Below are positions 26,814-35,028 of a DNA stretch of 64,000 nucleotides, in pieces. This DNA is from an uncultured Oscillospiraceae bacterium (lineage in GTDB: Bacteria > Bacillota > Clostridia > Oscillospirales > Acutalibacteraceae), in contig CABSLQ010000005.1 of NCBI GenBank assembly GCA_902478605.1, forward strand, positions 1 through 64,000, read 5' to 3'. A program made the position numbers and the translations under genes. Each line of letters opens with the position of its first letter. The first letter of the stretch is position 1. Below the pieces are notes generated by a model. The model made no database searches, had not been told where the DNA came from, and saw only the letters and a list, made by a program, of their open reading frames with translations.

Positions 26814-27734
26814 ATGACCGACACCAAAACAGGAATTGTACGCAAATGCATCGGCGGCTTCTATTATGTAGAAGCCGCCGATGCGGTATATGAATGCCGC
26901 GCACGCGGGATTTTCCGCCGGCAGGGGCTCACACCGGTGGCAGGGGATCGTGTGCGCATTTCCTGCCAGATAACCGAGGAGGGGCCGAAGGGTACACTGG
27001 AAGAGGTGCTGGAGCGCCGCAACGTGCTGGTGAGACCGCCGGTGGCGAATTTGGATATTCTGGGGATTGTGGCCGCCATCACCGAACCGGAACCGTCCAC
27101 GCAGATTATGGACAGGCAGATCGCCCTGGCAGAACGCAAGGGGATCGAGCCGGCCGTCATCATCAATAAGGCGGACCTGGGGCAGACCGATTGGCTTGAG
27201 GCGATCTACCGGAAGGCAGGGCTGCCCTGCTTTGTGGTTTCGGCCGATACAGGGGAAGGCCTCGGAGAATTGCGGGAATATTTGAAAGGAAAGGTATGCG
27301 CCTTTACGGGAAATTCCGGTGTGGGAAAATCCAGCCTGCTGAATGCACTGGAGCCGCGGCTGCGCCTGGAGACAGGGGAAATCAGCAAAAAGCTCGGCCG
27401 CGGCCGGCACACCACCCGGGCGGCGGTGCTGTATCCGCTGGAGGGCGGCGGCTACCTGGTGGACACGCCGGGCTTTTCCTCCCTCACGGCTGACCTGGAG
27501 CGATCGGAGTGGATCCCGAAGGAGGAGCTGGCTGGCTATTTCCGCGAATTTGTGCCGTATTTCGGGCAATGCCGCTTCTCCTCGTGTATGCACGTGCGGG
27601 AGCCGCACTGTGCCGTGCGGCAGGCGGTGGAAGAGGGGAAAATCGCGCCGTCCCGGTATGAGAGCTATCGGGTCATGTATGAGGAAATCAAGGATCGCAA
27701 AGAGTGGGAACAGGCGGGCAAGGCGGACAAATGA
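26814..27734 (+). CDS. rsgA: Ribosome small-subunit-dependent GTPase A
   Basis: 306 residues of a circularly permuted GTPase: OB-fold N-terminus, G4 motif INKADL, then P-loop TGNSGVGKSSLLNAL, GRHTTRA and DTPGFSSL. A C-terminal zinc-binding knuckle follows (CRFSSCMHVREPHC). It checks late 30S assembly. The ATG at 26814 lies seven bases after the prkC stop; a GTG one codon earlier is possible. Confidence 0.95.
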   Translation: MTDTKTGIVRKCIGGFYYVEAADAVYECRARGIFRRQGLTPVAGDRVRISCQITEEGPKGTLEEVLERRNVLVRPPVANLDILGIVAAITEPEPSTQIMDRQIALAERKGIEPAVIINKADLGQTDWLEAIYRKAGLPCFVVSADTGEGLGELREYLKGKVCAFTGNSGVGKSSLLNALEPRLRLETGEISKKLGRGRHTTRAAVLYPLEGGGYLVDTPGFSSLTADLERSEWIPKEELAGYFREFVPYFGQCRFSSCMHVREPHCAVRQAVEEGKIAPSRYESYRVMYEEIKDRKEWEQAGKADK

Positions 27735-27773
27735 CCGGCTTGCCCGCCTGTATCGGAAAGGACATACGGAAAG

Positions 27774-28406
27774 ATGACGGCTGCACGATGTGTGATTTTG
27801 GCCGCCGGGCCGGTGGACAACCCGGAGGCCCTGCGCGGGCTGCTGCGGGAAGACGACTGGTTCGTGGCGGCGGACGGCGGTCTGCGGCTGGCGCAGCGCC
27901 TCGGCATACAGCCACAGGCGGTGGTGGCGGATTTCGATTCCGGTACGCTGCCTGCCGAACTGAAGGCGGAGATACACCGGCTGCCGGTGGAGAAAGACTG
28001 GACGGATACAATGGCCGCCGCCGATTTGGGGCTGCGGCGGGGGTTCCGGCGCTTTCTGCTGCTGGGCGGCACGGGCGGGCGGCTCGATCATACGATGGCC
28101 AATCTGGCCGTGCTGCGCTATTTGCTGGGCCGGGAGGCGCAGGCCATGATGGCGGATGAACACAACCGCGTGCAGATGATAAAGCCGTCCGCCTTTACGG
28201 TGGAACCCATGCCGGGATGGAAGCTGTCCGTTTTCCCGTACGGCGGCGAGGTGCGCGGGCTCAGCCTGCAGGGGCTGAAGTATCCGCTGCACGACAAAAC
28301 GCTGACCGCGGAAGAGTGCGTGGGGGTCAGCAATGAATTTTTGGATTGTCCCGCGCGGATTTCCTTTCGTGAGGGGACCCTTTTGCTCTTTTTTTCAAAA
28401 GATTGA
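27774..28406 (+). CDS. thiN: Thiamine pyrophosphokinase
   Basis: 210 residues. WFVAADGGLRLAQRLGI, VVADFDSG, EKDWTDTMAA and LGGTGGRLDHTMANL are the family motifs. It transfers pyrophosphate from ATP to thiamine to make the active cofactor. In Bacillus rpe lies between rsgA and thiN; here they are separated only by 39 bases. Confidence 0.93.
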   Translation: MTAARCVILAAGPVDNPEALRGLLREDDWFVAADGGLRLAQRLGIQPQAVVADFDSGTLPAELKAEIHRLPVEKDWTDTMAAADLGLRRGFRRFLLLGGTGGRLDHTMANLAVLRYLLGREAQAMMADEHNRVQMIKPSAFTVEPMPGWKLSVFPYGGEVRGLSLQGLKYPLHDKTLTAEECVGVSNEFLDCPARISFREGTLLLFFSKD

Positions 28407-28513
28407 CCTTTTTGCCTGCAAAAAAGTGCGCACCCTTTTTCATCCCGCGAATATGCTGATAGTAGACACGGAGATTCGCCGTGAAAGCTACAGCAGATGG
28501 GGGATGACGACAG

Positions 28514-28654
28514 GTGAAACACAAAAGCTGCACCGGCATATACTGCGCGGCCTTTGGCGTCGGCTTGCTGGCCGCGATTGTATGCCCGCCCCGCTTGATG
28601 CTCGTGCTGGTCGCGGCGGCGCTCGTGGTGGTTGGATTATCCAGGTGCAAATAA
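28514..28654 (+). CDS. Small membrane protein of unknown function, 46 residues
   Basis: GTG start behind GGGGGATG. The product is short and strongly hydrophobic: a positively charged N-terminus with two Cys, then two hydrophobic stretches (about 9-23 and 28-43) separated by CPPR, ending SRCK. It fits a helical hairpin in the membrane. Location between thiN and spoVM, same strand, 27 bases before spoVM, suggests a co-expressed sporulation gene. I do not recognise a named family. Confidence 0.6.
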   Translation: MKHKSCTGIYCAAFGVGLLAAIVCPPRLMLVLVAAALVVVGLSRCK

Positions 28655-28681
28655 GGCAGAAGCAAATGGGAGGTCATGCAC

Positions 28682-28771
28682 ATGCAAATTGTCATTGTCA
28701 AGAGCCCGAAGATGTTCAGCGGTATTCTGCGCAAGCTGTTTGGAATCAAAAAGGAAAGCTACATAGACTGA
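28682..28771 (+). CDS. spoVM: Stage V sporulation protein M, 29 residues
   Basis: The peptide starts MQIVIVKSPKMFSGILRKLF. This is the amphipathic-helix pattern of SpoVM (short hydrophobic N-terminus, K-x-PK, then a helix ending with positive residues), a protein that recognises the curved forespore membrane and recruits SpoIVA. GGGAGG lies eight bases before the ATG at 28682. Position after rsgA and thiN matches Bacillus. spoIVA, its partner, is 4.8 kb downstream. Confidence 0.87.
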   Translation: MQIVIVKSPKMFSGILRKLFGIKKESYID

Positions 28772-28776
28772 AAGGG

Positions 28777-28811
28777 ACCGGGGCGCGGCACAGGCCGCGC
28801 CCCGGTTTCTT
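28777..28811 (+). terminator. Rho-independent terminator after spoVM
   Basis: Perfect 12-base GC-rich stem (28777-28788 with 28795-28806) around CACAGG, followed by TTCTTT. It ends the long operon. Confidence 0.88.
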
Positions 28812-28888
28812 TATAGATAAAGATCAAGCCAAAAATGACGAAGGAAAAGTACATGATCTTTCAGATATTTTTTCGTGCCGTTTGGTCG

Positions 28889-28917
28889 TTGAACGGGCGG
28901 GAGGATTTGTCTACAAT
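28889..28917 (+). promoter_or_regulatory. Sigma-A-type promoter of the HNH/LRR pair
   Basis: TTGAAC (28889-28894), 17-base spacer and TACAAT (28912-28917), about 45 bases before the HNH gene. Confidence 0.68.
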
Positions 28918-28962
28918 AAATAGGGAGGCATCCATTTATATAGGGGAGAGAGGGAGCAGCTT

Positions 28963-29274
28963 ATGACGACAAAAGAGAAGCGGGCGCTTTTAGAGGGTGT
29001 AGAAAAACGGTGTGCCTATTGCGGAATCACAGAAGAGGAATGCCGAGACTATTTTGAAAAGCATCCGGAGTTCACAAGAGGAGGTCGAAGGGGGCTGCAT
29101 TTGGAAGTCGATCGTATTGACTCCGGCAAAGAGTACGTAAAGGGAAATGTTGTCTGGGCCTGTTATCCGTGTAATAACAGTAAAAGCAATTACTGCAATT
29201 CGGCTGAAGAATTTCAACCGATCGCCGATGGCATCAAACAGGTATGGAGAAATAAAGGGTATGACCCGAAGTAG
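28963..29274 (+). CDS. Small HNH-type nuclease-like protein
   Basis: 103 residues. A zinc ribbon CAYCG at residue 18 pairs with CYPCNN near residue 67. Between them HLEVDRIDSGKEYVKGNVVWAC holds the HNH core (the HLEVDRI His-Asp and the following N). The alternative is a McrA-like or phage-type HNH endonuclease; no partner methylase or portal gene is present. Base composition is clearly more A/T-rich than the upstream operon. It shares a promoter with the LRR gene 17 bases downstream. Confidence 0.75.
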   Translation: MTTKEKRALLEGVEKRCAYCGITEEECRDYFEKHPEFTRGGRRGLHLEVDRIDSGKEYVKGNVVWACYPCNNSKSNYCNSAEEFQPIADGIKQVWRNKGYDPK

Positions 29275-29291
29275 AAATAGGAGAAACAAAA

Positions 29292-31718
29292 ATGAAGCGG
29301 CATAAAATATGGCTTATTTACCTTGCGGCGTTTGCACTTACTTTAACAGCGGTAATTTTTTCTTTTCCTCCCACTGTTCGTGCAGAGAGAATTGACAGCG
29401 GTGATTGGTGGATACAACCGTTGACGGCGGATACGGCGGAGATTGTTGGGTGTTTCAGCGATGAAAAGAATTTAAGCATTCCAAAGTACATATCGGGATA
29501 TAGAATTACAAGTATAGGTTATCGTGGTTGTGCAGGTTGCAGACATACCAGCGTCGTACTCCCCGATAGTATTATCCGTATAGGAGACTGTGCATTTCAA
29601 GATTGCAGCCGTCTTGAAAGTATCACCATCCCCCATAGCGTTACCAGTATAGAGGATTGTGCGTTTATTGGTTGCAGCAGCCTAACCAATATAACCATTC
29701 CTGACAGTGTTACCGGTATAGGCGAGCAAGCGTTTAGAAGCTGCAGCCGTCTAAAAAGCATAATCATACCGGGCAGCGTTGCCAATATAAAGTATCGAAC
29801 CTTTTTCAATTGCGAAGGGCTTACAAGTGTAACAATATCAGACGGTGTTAAAAATATAGGAGATGGAGCATTTGACTATTGTAGCAACCTTACGAGTATA
29901 TCGATACCGGACAGCGTTACCAGCATAGGAGATGAGGCGTTTTATCATTGCAGTAGTCTTACCAATATCACCATTCCAAATAGTGTTACTAGTATAGGGG
30001 ATAATGTGTTTTGGCTTTGCAGCAAGCTCGCTAGCATAACGATACCCGATAGTGTTACTAAAATAGGTACGGCACTGTTTCTTGAGTGCTATAACCTTAA
30101 AACTATGACGATTGGAGCTCTTATTGCCGATCATACTCTATTAGACATTATGTGTGGAAACTGGCAGACGGATCTAAGAGCTTACAATCTTCAGGAAGTA
30201 ACCATTCTTGATGGAGTTACCCGTATAAGTTCCGGGGCGTTTAGGGGGTTCAATATTACCAGCATAAACTTACCTAATAGCATTACAAGCATAAGCGATG
30301 GGGCATTTTCTGCTTGCAGTTTTACCAGCATAACCCTCCCTTCCGGCGTGACAAGTATAGGAAATTATGCGTTTAATAATTGTTTCATTACCCATATAAC
30401 GATACCTGACAGCGTAACGAGTATAGGCGCCGGGGCGTTTGCAGGTTGCAGCAAGCTTACCAGTATAAGCATACCAGACGGTGTTACGCGTATAGGAGAA
30501 AGTACGTTTTGGGGTTGTGAAAGTCTTACCAGCATAACCATACCTGACGGCGTGACAAGTATAGGAAATTATGCGTTTAGTTATTGTGCTATTACTCATA
30601 TATCAATACCTGACAGCGTAACGAGTATAGGCGCTGGGGCGTTTGCCGGTTGCAGCAAGCTTACCAGTATAAGCATACCAGACGGTGTTACGCGTATAGG
30701 AGAAAGCACTTTTATTGGTTGTGAAAGCCTTGCCAGTATCACTATACCCGGTAGCGTGAAAAGTATAGGGGATTCTGCGTTTAAGAATTGTAGTAGTCTA
30801 GCAAGTATAACGATACCCAATGGCGTTACGGATATAGGCAAAGAGGCGTTTAGAGCATGCAATAGCCTTACCAGCATAGTCATACCGGACAGCGTCACAA
30901 GCATAGGACATCAGACATTTGACAATTGCAGGAATCTTATCAGCATGACCATACCGAACAGTGTTAAGAATATGGGATATCAGATATTTGAATTTTGTTA
31001 TAAGCTAACTATTTATTATCAAGGTTCTCAATCGGAGTGGGAGGAGTTATCGTTTAATCCCGAATATGTAAAAATGGTTTTTCTTGAGGGGAATGGCACG
31101 AGTTCATCGTCTGCCTCAAAAGGAGCATCGTCGTTTGGCCTAACCAGTTCCCCGAAAACGACATCCTCATCTGGTGAATCCACATCCACCCTCCCGCCAA
31201 TAGAAGAACGGCCGGTCGTCCTGACAGACGAAGAAACGGGCATTCAACTCGGGGCGGAAGAGGGCGTTCTGCCGCCGGACACGGCGCTGGTGGTGAAGCC
31301 TTCCGACTTTGTGCTCACGGACGCCGCCGGGCAGTTCACCGCCTTTGACATCTCGCTGGAAAGCGACGGCGCGAGGATTCAGCCGGACGGCAGGGTGCAG
31401 GTGTCCATTCCGATTCCCGCCGGGTACGACAGGGAGCGGCTGGCGGTGTACCATATTGCAGAGGACGGGACCAGGACGGAGCTTCCGTCCGCCGTCGTCG
31501 GCGAGGCCATCACCTTTGAAACCGCGCATTTCAGCCTCTATGTGGTGGCGGAAAAGGCCGCCGCACAGGCGGCAGGTGATACGTCTCTCCCGGGCGGGAA
31601 ACCGGCCGAAAAAGGCGGCAGCCCGGTGATTTGGATTATCCTGTGCGTCGTTCTGGCCGCGGCCGCCGGGGGCGGGTTTGCCCTGTGGTATGTCAAGTTT
31701 CGCAAAAAGACAGAATAA
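29292..31718 (+). CDS. BspA-type leucine-rich-repeat surface protein with C-terminal membrane anchor
   Basis: 808 residues. A signal peptide (hydrophobic 8-25) ends near TVRA. Then come about 22 LRR_5/BspA repeats (roughly 45-590), each a variation of S-I-x-I-P-D-S-V-T-S-I-G-x-x-A-F-x-x-C. A Ser-rich linker (about 605-635) leads to a compact domain of about 130 residues, and the protein ends with a membrane helix (776-796) and KFRKKTE. Such proteins usually bind host or microbial surfaces. The repeat part is A/T-rich, whereas the last 180 codons are as G/C-rich as the core genome, so the gene looks like a fusion of two sources. Confidence 0.88.
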   Translation: MKRHKIWLIYLAAFALTLTAVIFSFPPTVRAERIDSGDWWIQPLTADTAEIVGCFSDEKNLSIPKYISGYRITSIGYRGCAGCRHTSVVLPDSIIRIGDCAFQDCSRLESITIPHSVTSIEDCAFIGCSSLTNITIPDSVTGIGEQAFRSCSRLKSIIIPGSVANIKYRTFFNCEGLTSVTISDGVKNIGDGAFDYCSNLTSISIPDSVTSIGDEAFYHCSSLTNITIPNSVTSIGDNVFWLCSKLASITIPDSVTKIGTALFLECYNLKTMTIGALIADHTLLDIMCGNWQTDLRAYNLQEVTILDGVTRISSGAFRGFNITSINLPNSITSISDGAFSACSFTSITLPSGVTSIGNYAFNNCFITHITIPDSVTSIGAGAFAGCSKLTSISIPDGVTRIGESTFWGCESLTSITIPDGVTSIGNYAFSYCAITHISIPDSVTSIGAGAFAGCSKLTSISIPDGVTRIGESTFIGCESLASITIPGSVKSIGDSAFKNCSSLASITIPNGVTDIGKEAFRACNSLTSIVIPDSVTSIGHQTFDNCRNLISMTIPNSVKNMGYQIFEFCYKLTIYYQGSQSEWEELSFNPEYVKMVFLEGNGTSSSSASKGASSFGLTSSPKTTSSSGESTSTLPPIEERPVVLTDEETGIQLGAEEGVLPPDTALVVKPSDFVLTDAAGQFTAFDISLESDGARIQPDGRVQVSIPIPAGYDRERLAVYHIAEDGTRTELPSAVVGEAITFETAHFSLYVVAEKAAAQAAGDTSLPGGKPAEKGGSPVIWIILCVVLAAAAGGGFALWYVKFRKKTE
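30345..30731 (+). repeat. 204-base tandem duplication inside the LRR gene
   Basis: A block beginning at 30345 recurs at 30549 with only scattered substitutions, a period of 204 bases (68 codons, three LRR units). Both copies keep identical stretches such as the GAGTATAGGCGC/TGGGGCGTTTG region. This looks like a recent in-frame duplication. Confidence 0.85.
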
Positions 31719-31929
31719 GGGGTTTCCGGCTTGAGCCGGACGAAATGCGTTCGTATGGCAGTATGCTGTACGGGCGCATTTTTTATCCTGCCGGCGGCCT
31801 GCGGCGCGGGGCGCGCGCCGGTTCCCTTTTCTGCGCAATTCTTTGGGAACTCGGTGCATACTTCATGGACAGGTCGAATATATTGGTGATAGATTCGATG
31901 CCTATACAGCACAAAGGAGAGGTGTATTC

Positions 31930-33453
31930 ATGGACTTTAAGGTGATGAACAAGGCCGTTTCCACCATGGAAACCTTGTTCGATGACTTTGACGAACGTCC
32001 GGTGGACTGCGATTTTGTTCTGCCGGACTATTGTCCGGATATCGCAGCGGTACTGAAATGTACGCTGACGCCGGTCATCCAGTCAAAGCAGCTCAGCGGC
32101 GATCGCATGCTGGTGGACGGACAGGCGATCATTCGCGTCATGTATCTGGACGAAGGACGCAAATGCGTGCGCTGCTGTGAATTCAGCCAGCCTTTTACCA
32201 GCACATTTACCGTCAAAAGCATGGGCGTCAACGCCTGTGTGCGGGTGACGGCCAAGACCGACTATGTCAACTGCCGCGCCACCAGTCCCCGCCGCCTCGA
32301 CGTGCACGGCGCCTTCACCGTCAAGCTCAAGATCACGGCGGAGGGCGGAACCGACGTGGTCTGCAGCGCCGAAGGGACCGGCCTGTATACGCGTCAAATG
32401 CCTCTTTCCTTCTCGGTGCCGACGGCCAGCGCAGAAAAAACCTTCACCATCAGCGAAGTGCTGGATCTGGGCGGCGGCAAGCCGCCGGCCGAGACCCTCA
32501 TCCGCGGGGAAGCGGTGCCCTGCCTGACCGACTGCAAGCTGCTGGCCAACAAAGCCATCATCAAAGGCGACCTGCTGCTCAAAAACCTGTACGCGAGCGA
32601 CGTGGCCGCCGGCAATATGGAGCAGGTGCGGCATGAAATCCCCTTCAGCCAAATCATCGACGTGGACGGACTCAGCGACGACTGGCAGTGCGAAGTGTTT
32701 CTGGACGTGATTTCGAGCGATATCCATATCAGCGTCAATCAGAACGGCGAAAGCTGCCTGCTTACGGTGAGCATCAAGCTGAACGCGCAGATTCAGTGCT
32801 ATCGGACGGAGAGCACCGACGTGGTGACCGACGCCTATTCCACCAAGTGCCCGCTCCGGCTTGAAACGGGACGGGTCAGCACCCAGCAGCTGGAACATAT
32901 CCGCCGCGAAAACAGCGTGCTGAAGGAAGCGTTCGAGCTGCCGCCCGACGGGATCTCCGAGATTGTGGATATCTGGTGCGAGGCCACGCCGCTCGCCCAG
33001 CGGTGCGAGGAAGACAAGGCGTTTGTGGATGCCCGGCTGCTCATCTGCATGCTGGCCCGCGATCCGGGCGGGGCGATCGCCTATTATGAGAGGCCGGCGG
33101 ACTTTACGCTCGATTTCGATGAGCGGTGCGACAGCATGACCGCCGCGCTCGCCGTGCGCCAGGTGGAATATGCCATTGTGGGCGGCAAGGTGGAGCTGCG
33201 CGTCGAGCTCGAGGTGGTACGCAGCTGTTACAAAGACGTGAGCTGCCAGGCGGTCGTGGGCATGGAGGCGGACGAAAAAGCCGAGTTCCCCAAAGAAAAA
33301 GCGGCGCTCAAGATTTACTACGCCAACAAGGGCGAGTCCATCTGGGAGATTGCAAAAAATTGCCACACCTCCATGAACGCCGTGATGGAGGAAAACAATC
33401 TGCCCGGCGAGGTGCTGCCGGAGGACGCCATGCTGCTGGTGCCGCTTTGCTGA
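31930..33453 (+). CDS. sipL: SipL-like spore morphogenesis protein (DUF3794 repeats plus LysM)
   Basis: 507 residues. Repeated DUF3794/SPOCS-type beta domains occupy about 25-440, and a C-terminal LysM-like module (KIYYANKGESIWEIAKNC, then LPEDAMLLVP) ends the protein. This is the architecture of C. difficile SipL, which binds SpoIVA and holds the spore coat on the forespore. spoIVA follows 30 bases later, which supports the call strongly. The ATG at 31930 follows AAAGGAGAGG. Confidence 0.88.
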   Translation: MDFKVMNKAVSTMETLFDDFDERPVDCDFVLPDYCPDIAAVLKCTLTPVIQSKQLSGDRMLVDGQAIIRVMYLDEGRKCVRCCEFSQPFTSTFTVKSMGVNACVRVTAKTDYVNCRATSPRRLDVHGAFTVKLKITAEGGTDVVCSAEGTGLYTRQMPLSFSVPTASAEKTFTISEVLDLGGGKPPAETLIRGEAVPCLTDCKLLANKAIIKGDLLLKNLYASDVAAGNMEQVRHEIPFSQIIDVDGLSDDWQCEVFLDVISSDIHISVNQNGESCLLTVSIKLNAQIQCYRTESTDVVTDAYSTKCPLRLETGRVSTQQLEHIRRENSVLKEAFELPPDGISEIVDIWCEATPLAQRCEEDKAFVDARLLICMLARDPGGAIAYYERPADFTLDFDERCDSMTAALAVRQVEYAIVGGKVELRVELEVVRSCYKDVSCQAVVGMEADEKAEFPKEKAALKIYYANKGESIWEIAKNCHTSMNAVMEENNLPGEVLPEDAMLLVPLC

Positions 33454-33483
33454 TGCAAACGCTATTTTAAGGGGAGTGACCGT

Positions 33484-34962
33484 ATGGAAGGCCAAAGCAT
33501 TTACGATACCATTGCCAAAAGAACCGATGGCGATATTTACATCGGTGTGGTGGGTCCGGTCCGCACCGGCAAATCCACCTTTATCAAGCGTTTCATGGAT
33601 ACCCTCGTACTGCCGAATATCGACAGCGATTACCGCCGGGAACGGGCGACCGATGAGCTGCCCCAGTCCTCGGCGGGACGGACCATCATGACCACCGAAC
33701 CGAAATTTATCCCGGAGCAGGCGGTGAGCATTTCGGTGGACGGCACCGCCACGCTCAATGTGCGGCTCATCGACTGCGTCGGCTACATCGTGCCGTCGTC
33801 TCTCGGCTATATCGAGAATAACCAGCCGCGCATGGTGAAAACGCCGTGGTTTGAAGAGGAAATCCCCTTCAACATGGCGGCCGAAATCGGCACGCAGAAG
33901 GTCATCAACGAGCATTCGACCATCGGTCTGGTCATCACAACGGACGGCAGCATCAGCGAGATTCCCCGGGAGGAGTACCAGGAGGCGGAGGAGCGCGTCA
34001 TCGACGAGCTGCGCCAGATTCATAAGCCGTTTGTGGTGCTGATGAACACCATGAATCCCACCTCCACGGCCGTCACCCAGATGTGCGCCGATCTCGAGGA
34101 CCGGTACGGCGTACCGGTCTGTCCGGTCAACTGTCTGGACATGACCGAAGCGGAAATACGCAAGATTCTCGAGCGGGTGCTGTTTGAATTCCCGGTGCGG
34201 GAAATCGGGGTAGAGCTGCCCAAATGGCTGACCAGCCTGGATAAGAACCATCCCATCCGCAAAACGATCTTCGATTCCATCCGCGAGGCGGCCGGGCATA
34301 TCCGCAAGGTCAGCCAGGTTTCCGGTATGGCGGACGACGTCGTGGGGTGCGAGTATATCGACGGGGCGCGGCTGAGCGGGGTGGAGCTGGGGAGAGGCAG
34401 CGCGTCGCTCACCGTGACGGTGGATCCCGGCCTGTTTTATCAGGTGCTCGGCGAGACCACCGGCCTGCAGATCCCCGATGAAGCGGCTCTGATGTCCACC
34501 ATGATGGAACTGGCGGATATCCGGAAAAAGTACGATAAAATCAAGAACGCCCTCGACGAGGTGGAAGCCACCGGCTATGGCATTGTGATGCCGGATCTCG
34601 AGGAAATGACGCTGGAGGAGCCGGAGATCATCAAGCAGAGCGGCCGGTACGGTATCCGGCTGCGGGCGGAGGCCCCCTCCATCCATATGCTTAAGGCCAG
34701 CATCAACACCGAGGTTTCGCCCATCGTGGGCAGCGAAAAGCAGTCGGAGGAGCTGGTCAGCTATCTGCTGCGCGAATTTGAGGAAAGCCCGAATAAAATC
34801 TGGGAATCCAACATATTCGGCACCTCGCTGTACGGCCTGGTCAACGAAGGGCTGCACAACAAGCTGTACCGCATGCCAACCGACGCGCGTATCAAGCTCA
34901 AGGAAACGGTGGAACGCATCATCAACGAAGGATGCAGCGGCCTTATCTGCATCATCGTGTAA
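33484..34962 (+). CDS. spoIVA: Stage IV sporulation protein A, coat scaffold ATPase
   Basis: 492 residues of normal length. The TRAFAC-type ATPase domain has Walker A GPVRTGKSTF (near 22) and the DCVGY Walker B/switch. The central part follows, and the C-terminus ends CSGLICIIV, as SpoIVA does. It polymerises with ATP hydrolysis around the forespore to form the basal coat layer, recruited by SpoVM and, in clostridia, joined to SipL. It has a GGGGAG site. Confidence 0.97.
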   Translation: MEGQSIYDTIAKRTDGDIYIGVVGPVRTGKSTFIKRFMDTLVLPNIDSDYRRERATDELPQSSAGRTIMTTEPKFIPEQAVSISVDGTATLNVRLIDCVGYIVPSSLGYIENNQPRMVKTPWFEEEIPFNMAAEIGTQKVINEHSTIGLVITTDGSISEIPREEYQEAEERVIDELRQIHKPFVVLMNTMNPTSTAVTQMCADLEDRYGVPVCPVNCLDMTEAEIRKILERVLFEFPVREIGVELPKWLTSLDKNHPIRKTIFDSIREAAGHIRKVSQVSGMADDVVGCEYIDGARLSGVELGRGSASLTVTVDPGLFYQVLGETTGLQIPDEAALMSTMMELADIRKKYDKIKNALDEVEATGYGIVMPDLEEMTLEEPEIIKQSGRYGIRLRAEAPSIHMLKASINTEVSPIVGSEKQSEELVSYLLREFEESPNKIWESNIFGTSLYGLVNEGLHNKLYRMPTDARIKLKETVERIINEGCSGLICIIV

Positions 34963-34978
34963 TGCATCAGGAAAGAAA

Positions 34979-35010
34979 CCGGCGCGGGGAGGGCAATATC
35001 CCCGCGCCGG
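34979..35010 (+). other. Strong intercistronic hairpin without T-run
   Basis: A perfect 12-base stem of almost pure G/C (34979-34990 with 34999-35010) around GGGCAATA. It lies just before the ribosome binding site of the M23 gene. Because no T-run follows, it is more likely an mRNA processing or stability element or attenuator than a terminator. Confidence 0.6.
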
Positions 35011-35028
35011 CGGAAAGGAATGGGGACA

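Noticed and set aside
28333..28923. Plus-strand 196-codon open frame across the spoVM area
   Set aside because: It runs through the end of thiN, both small genes and a strong terminator in another frame; its product is low complexity with no family.
31860..31915. Possible sigma-E or sigma-K promoter before sipL
   Set aside because: ATATATT and CCTATACA elements are visible, but the spacing is too long and the match partial. A sporulation promoter must exist near here, but I cannot place it.
31718..31929. Gene in the 210-base gap between the LRR gene and sipL
   Set aside because: A weak TCCGGCT/AGCCGGA hairpin and GC-rich sequence are visible, but no convincing frame with a ribosome binding site.
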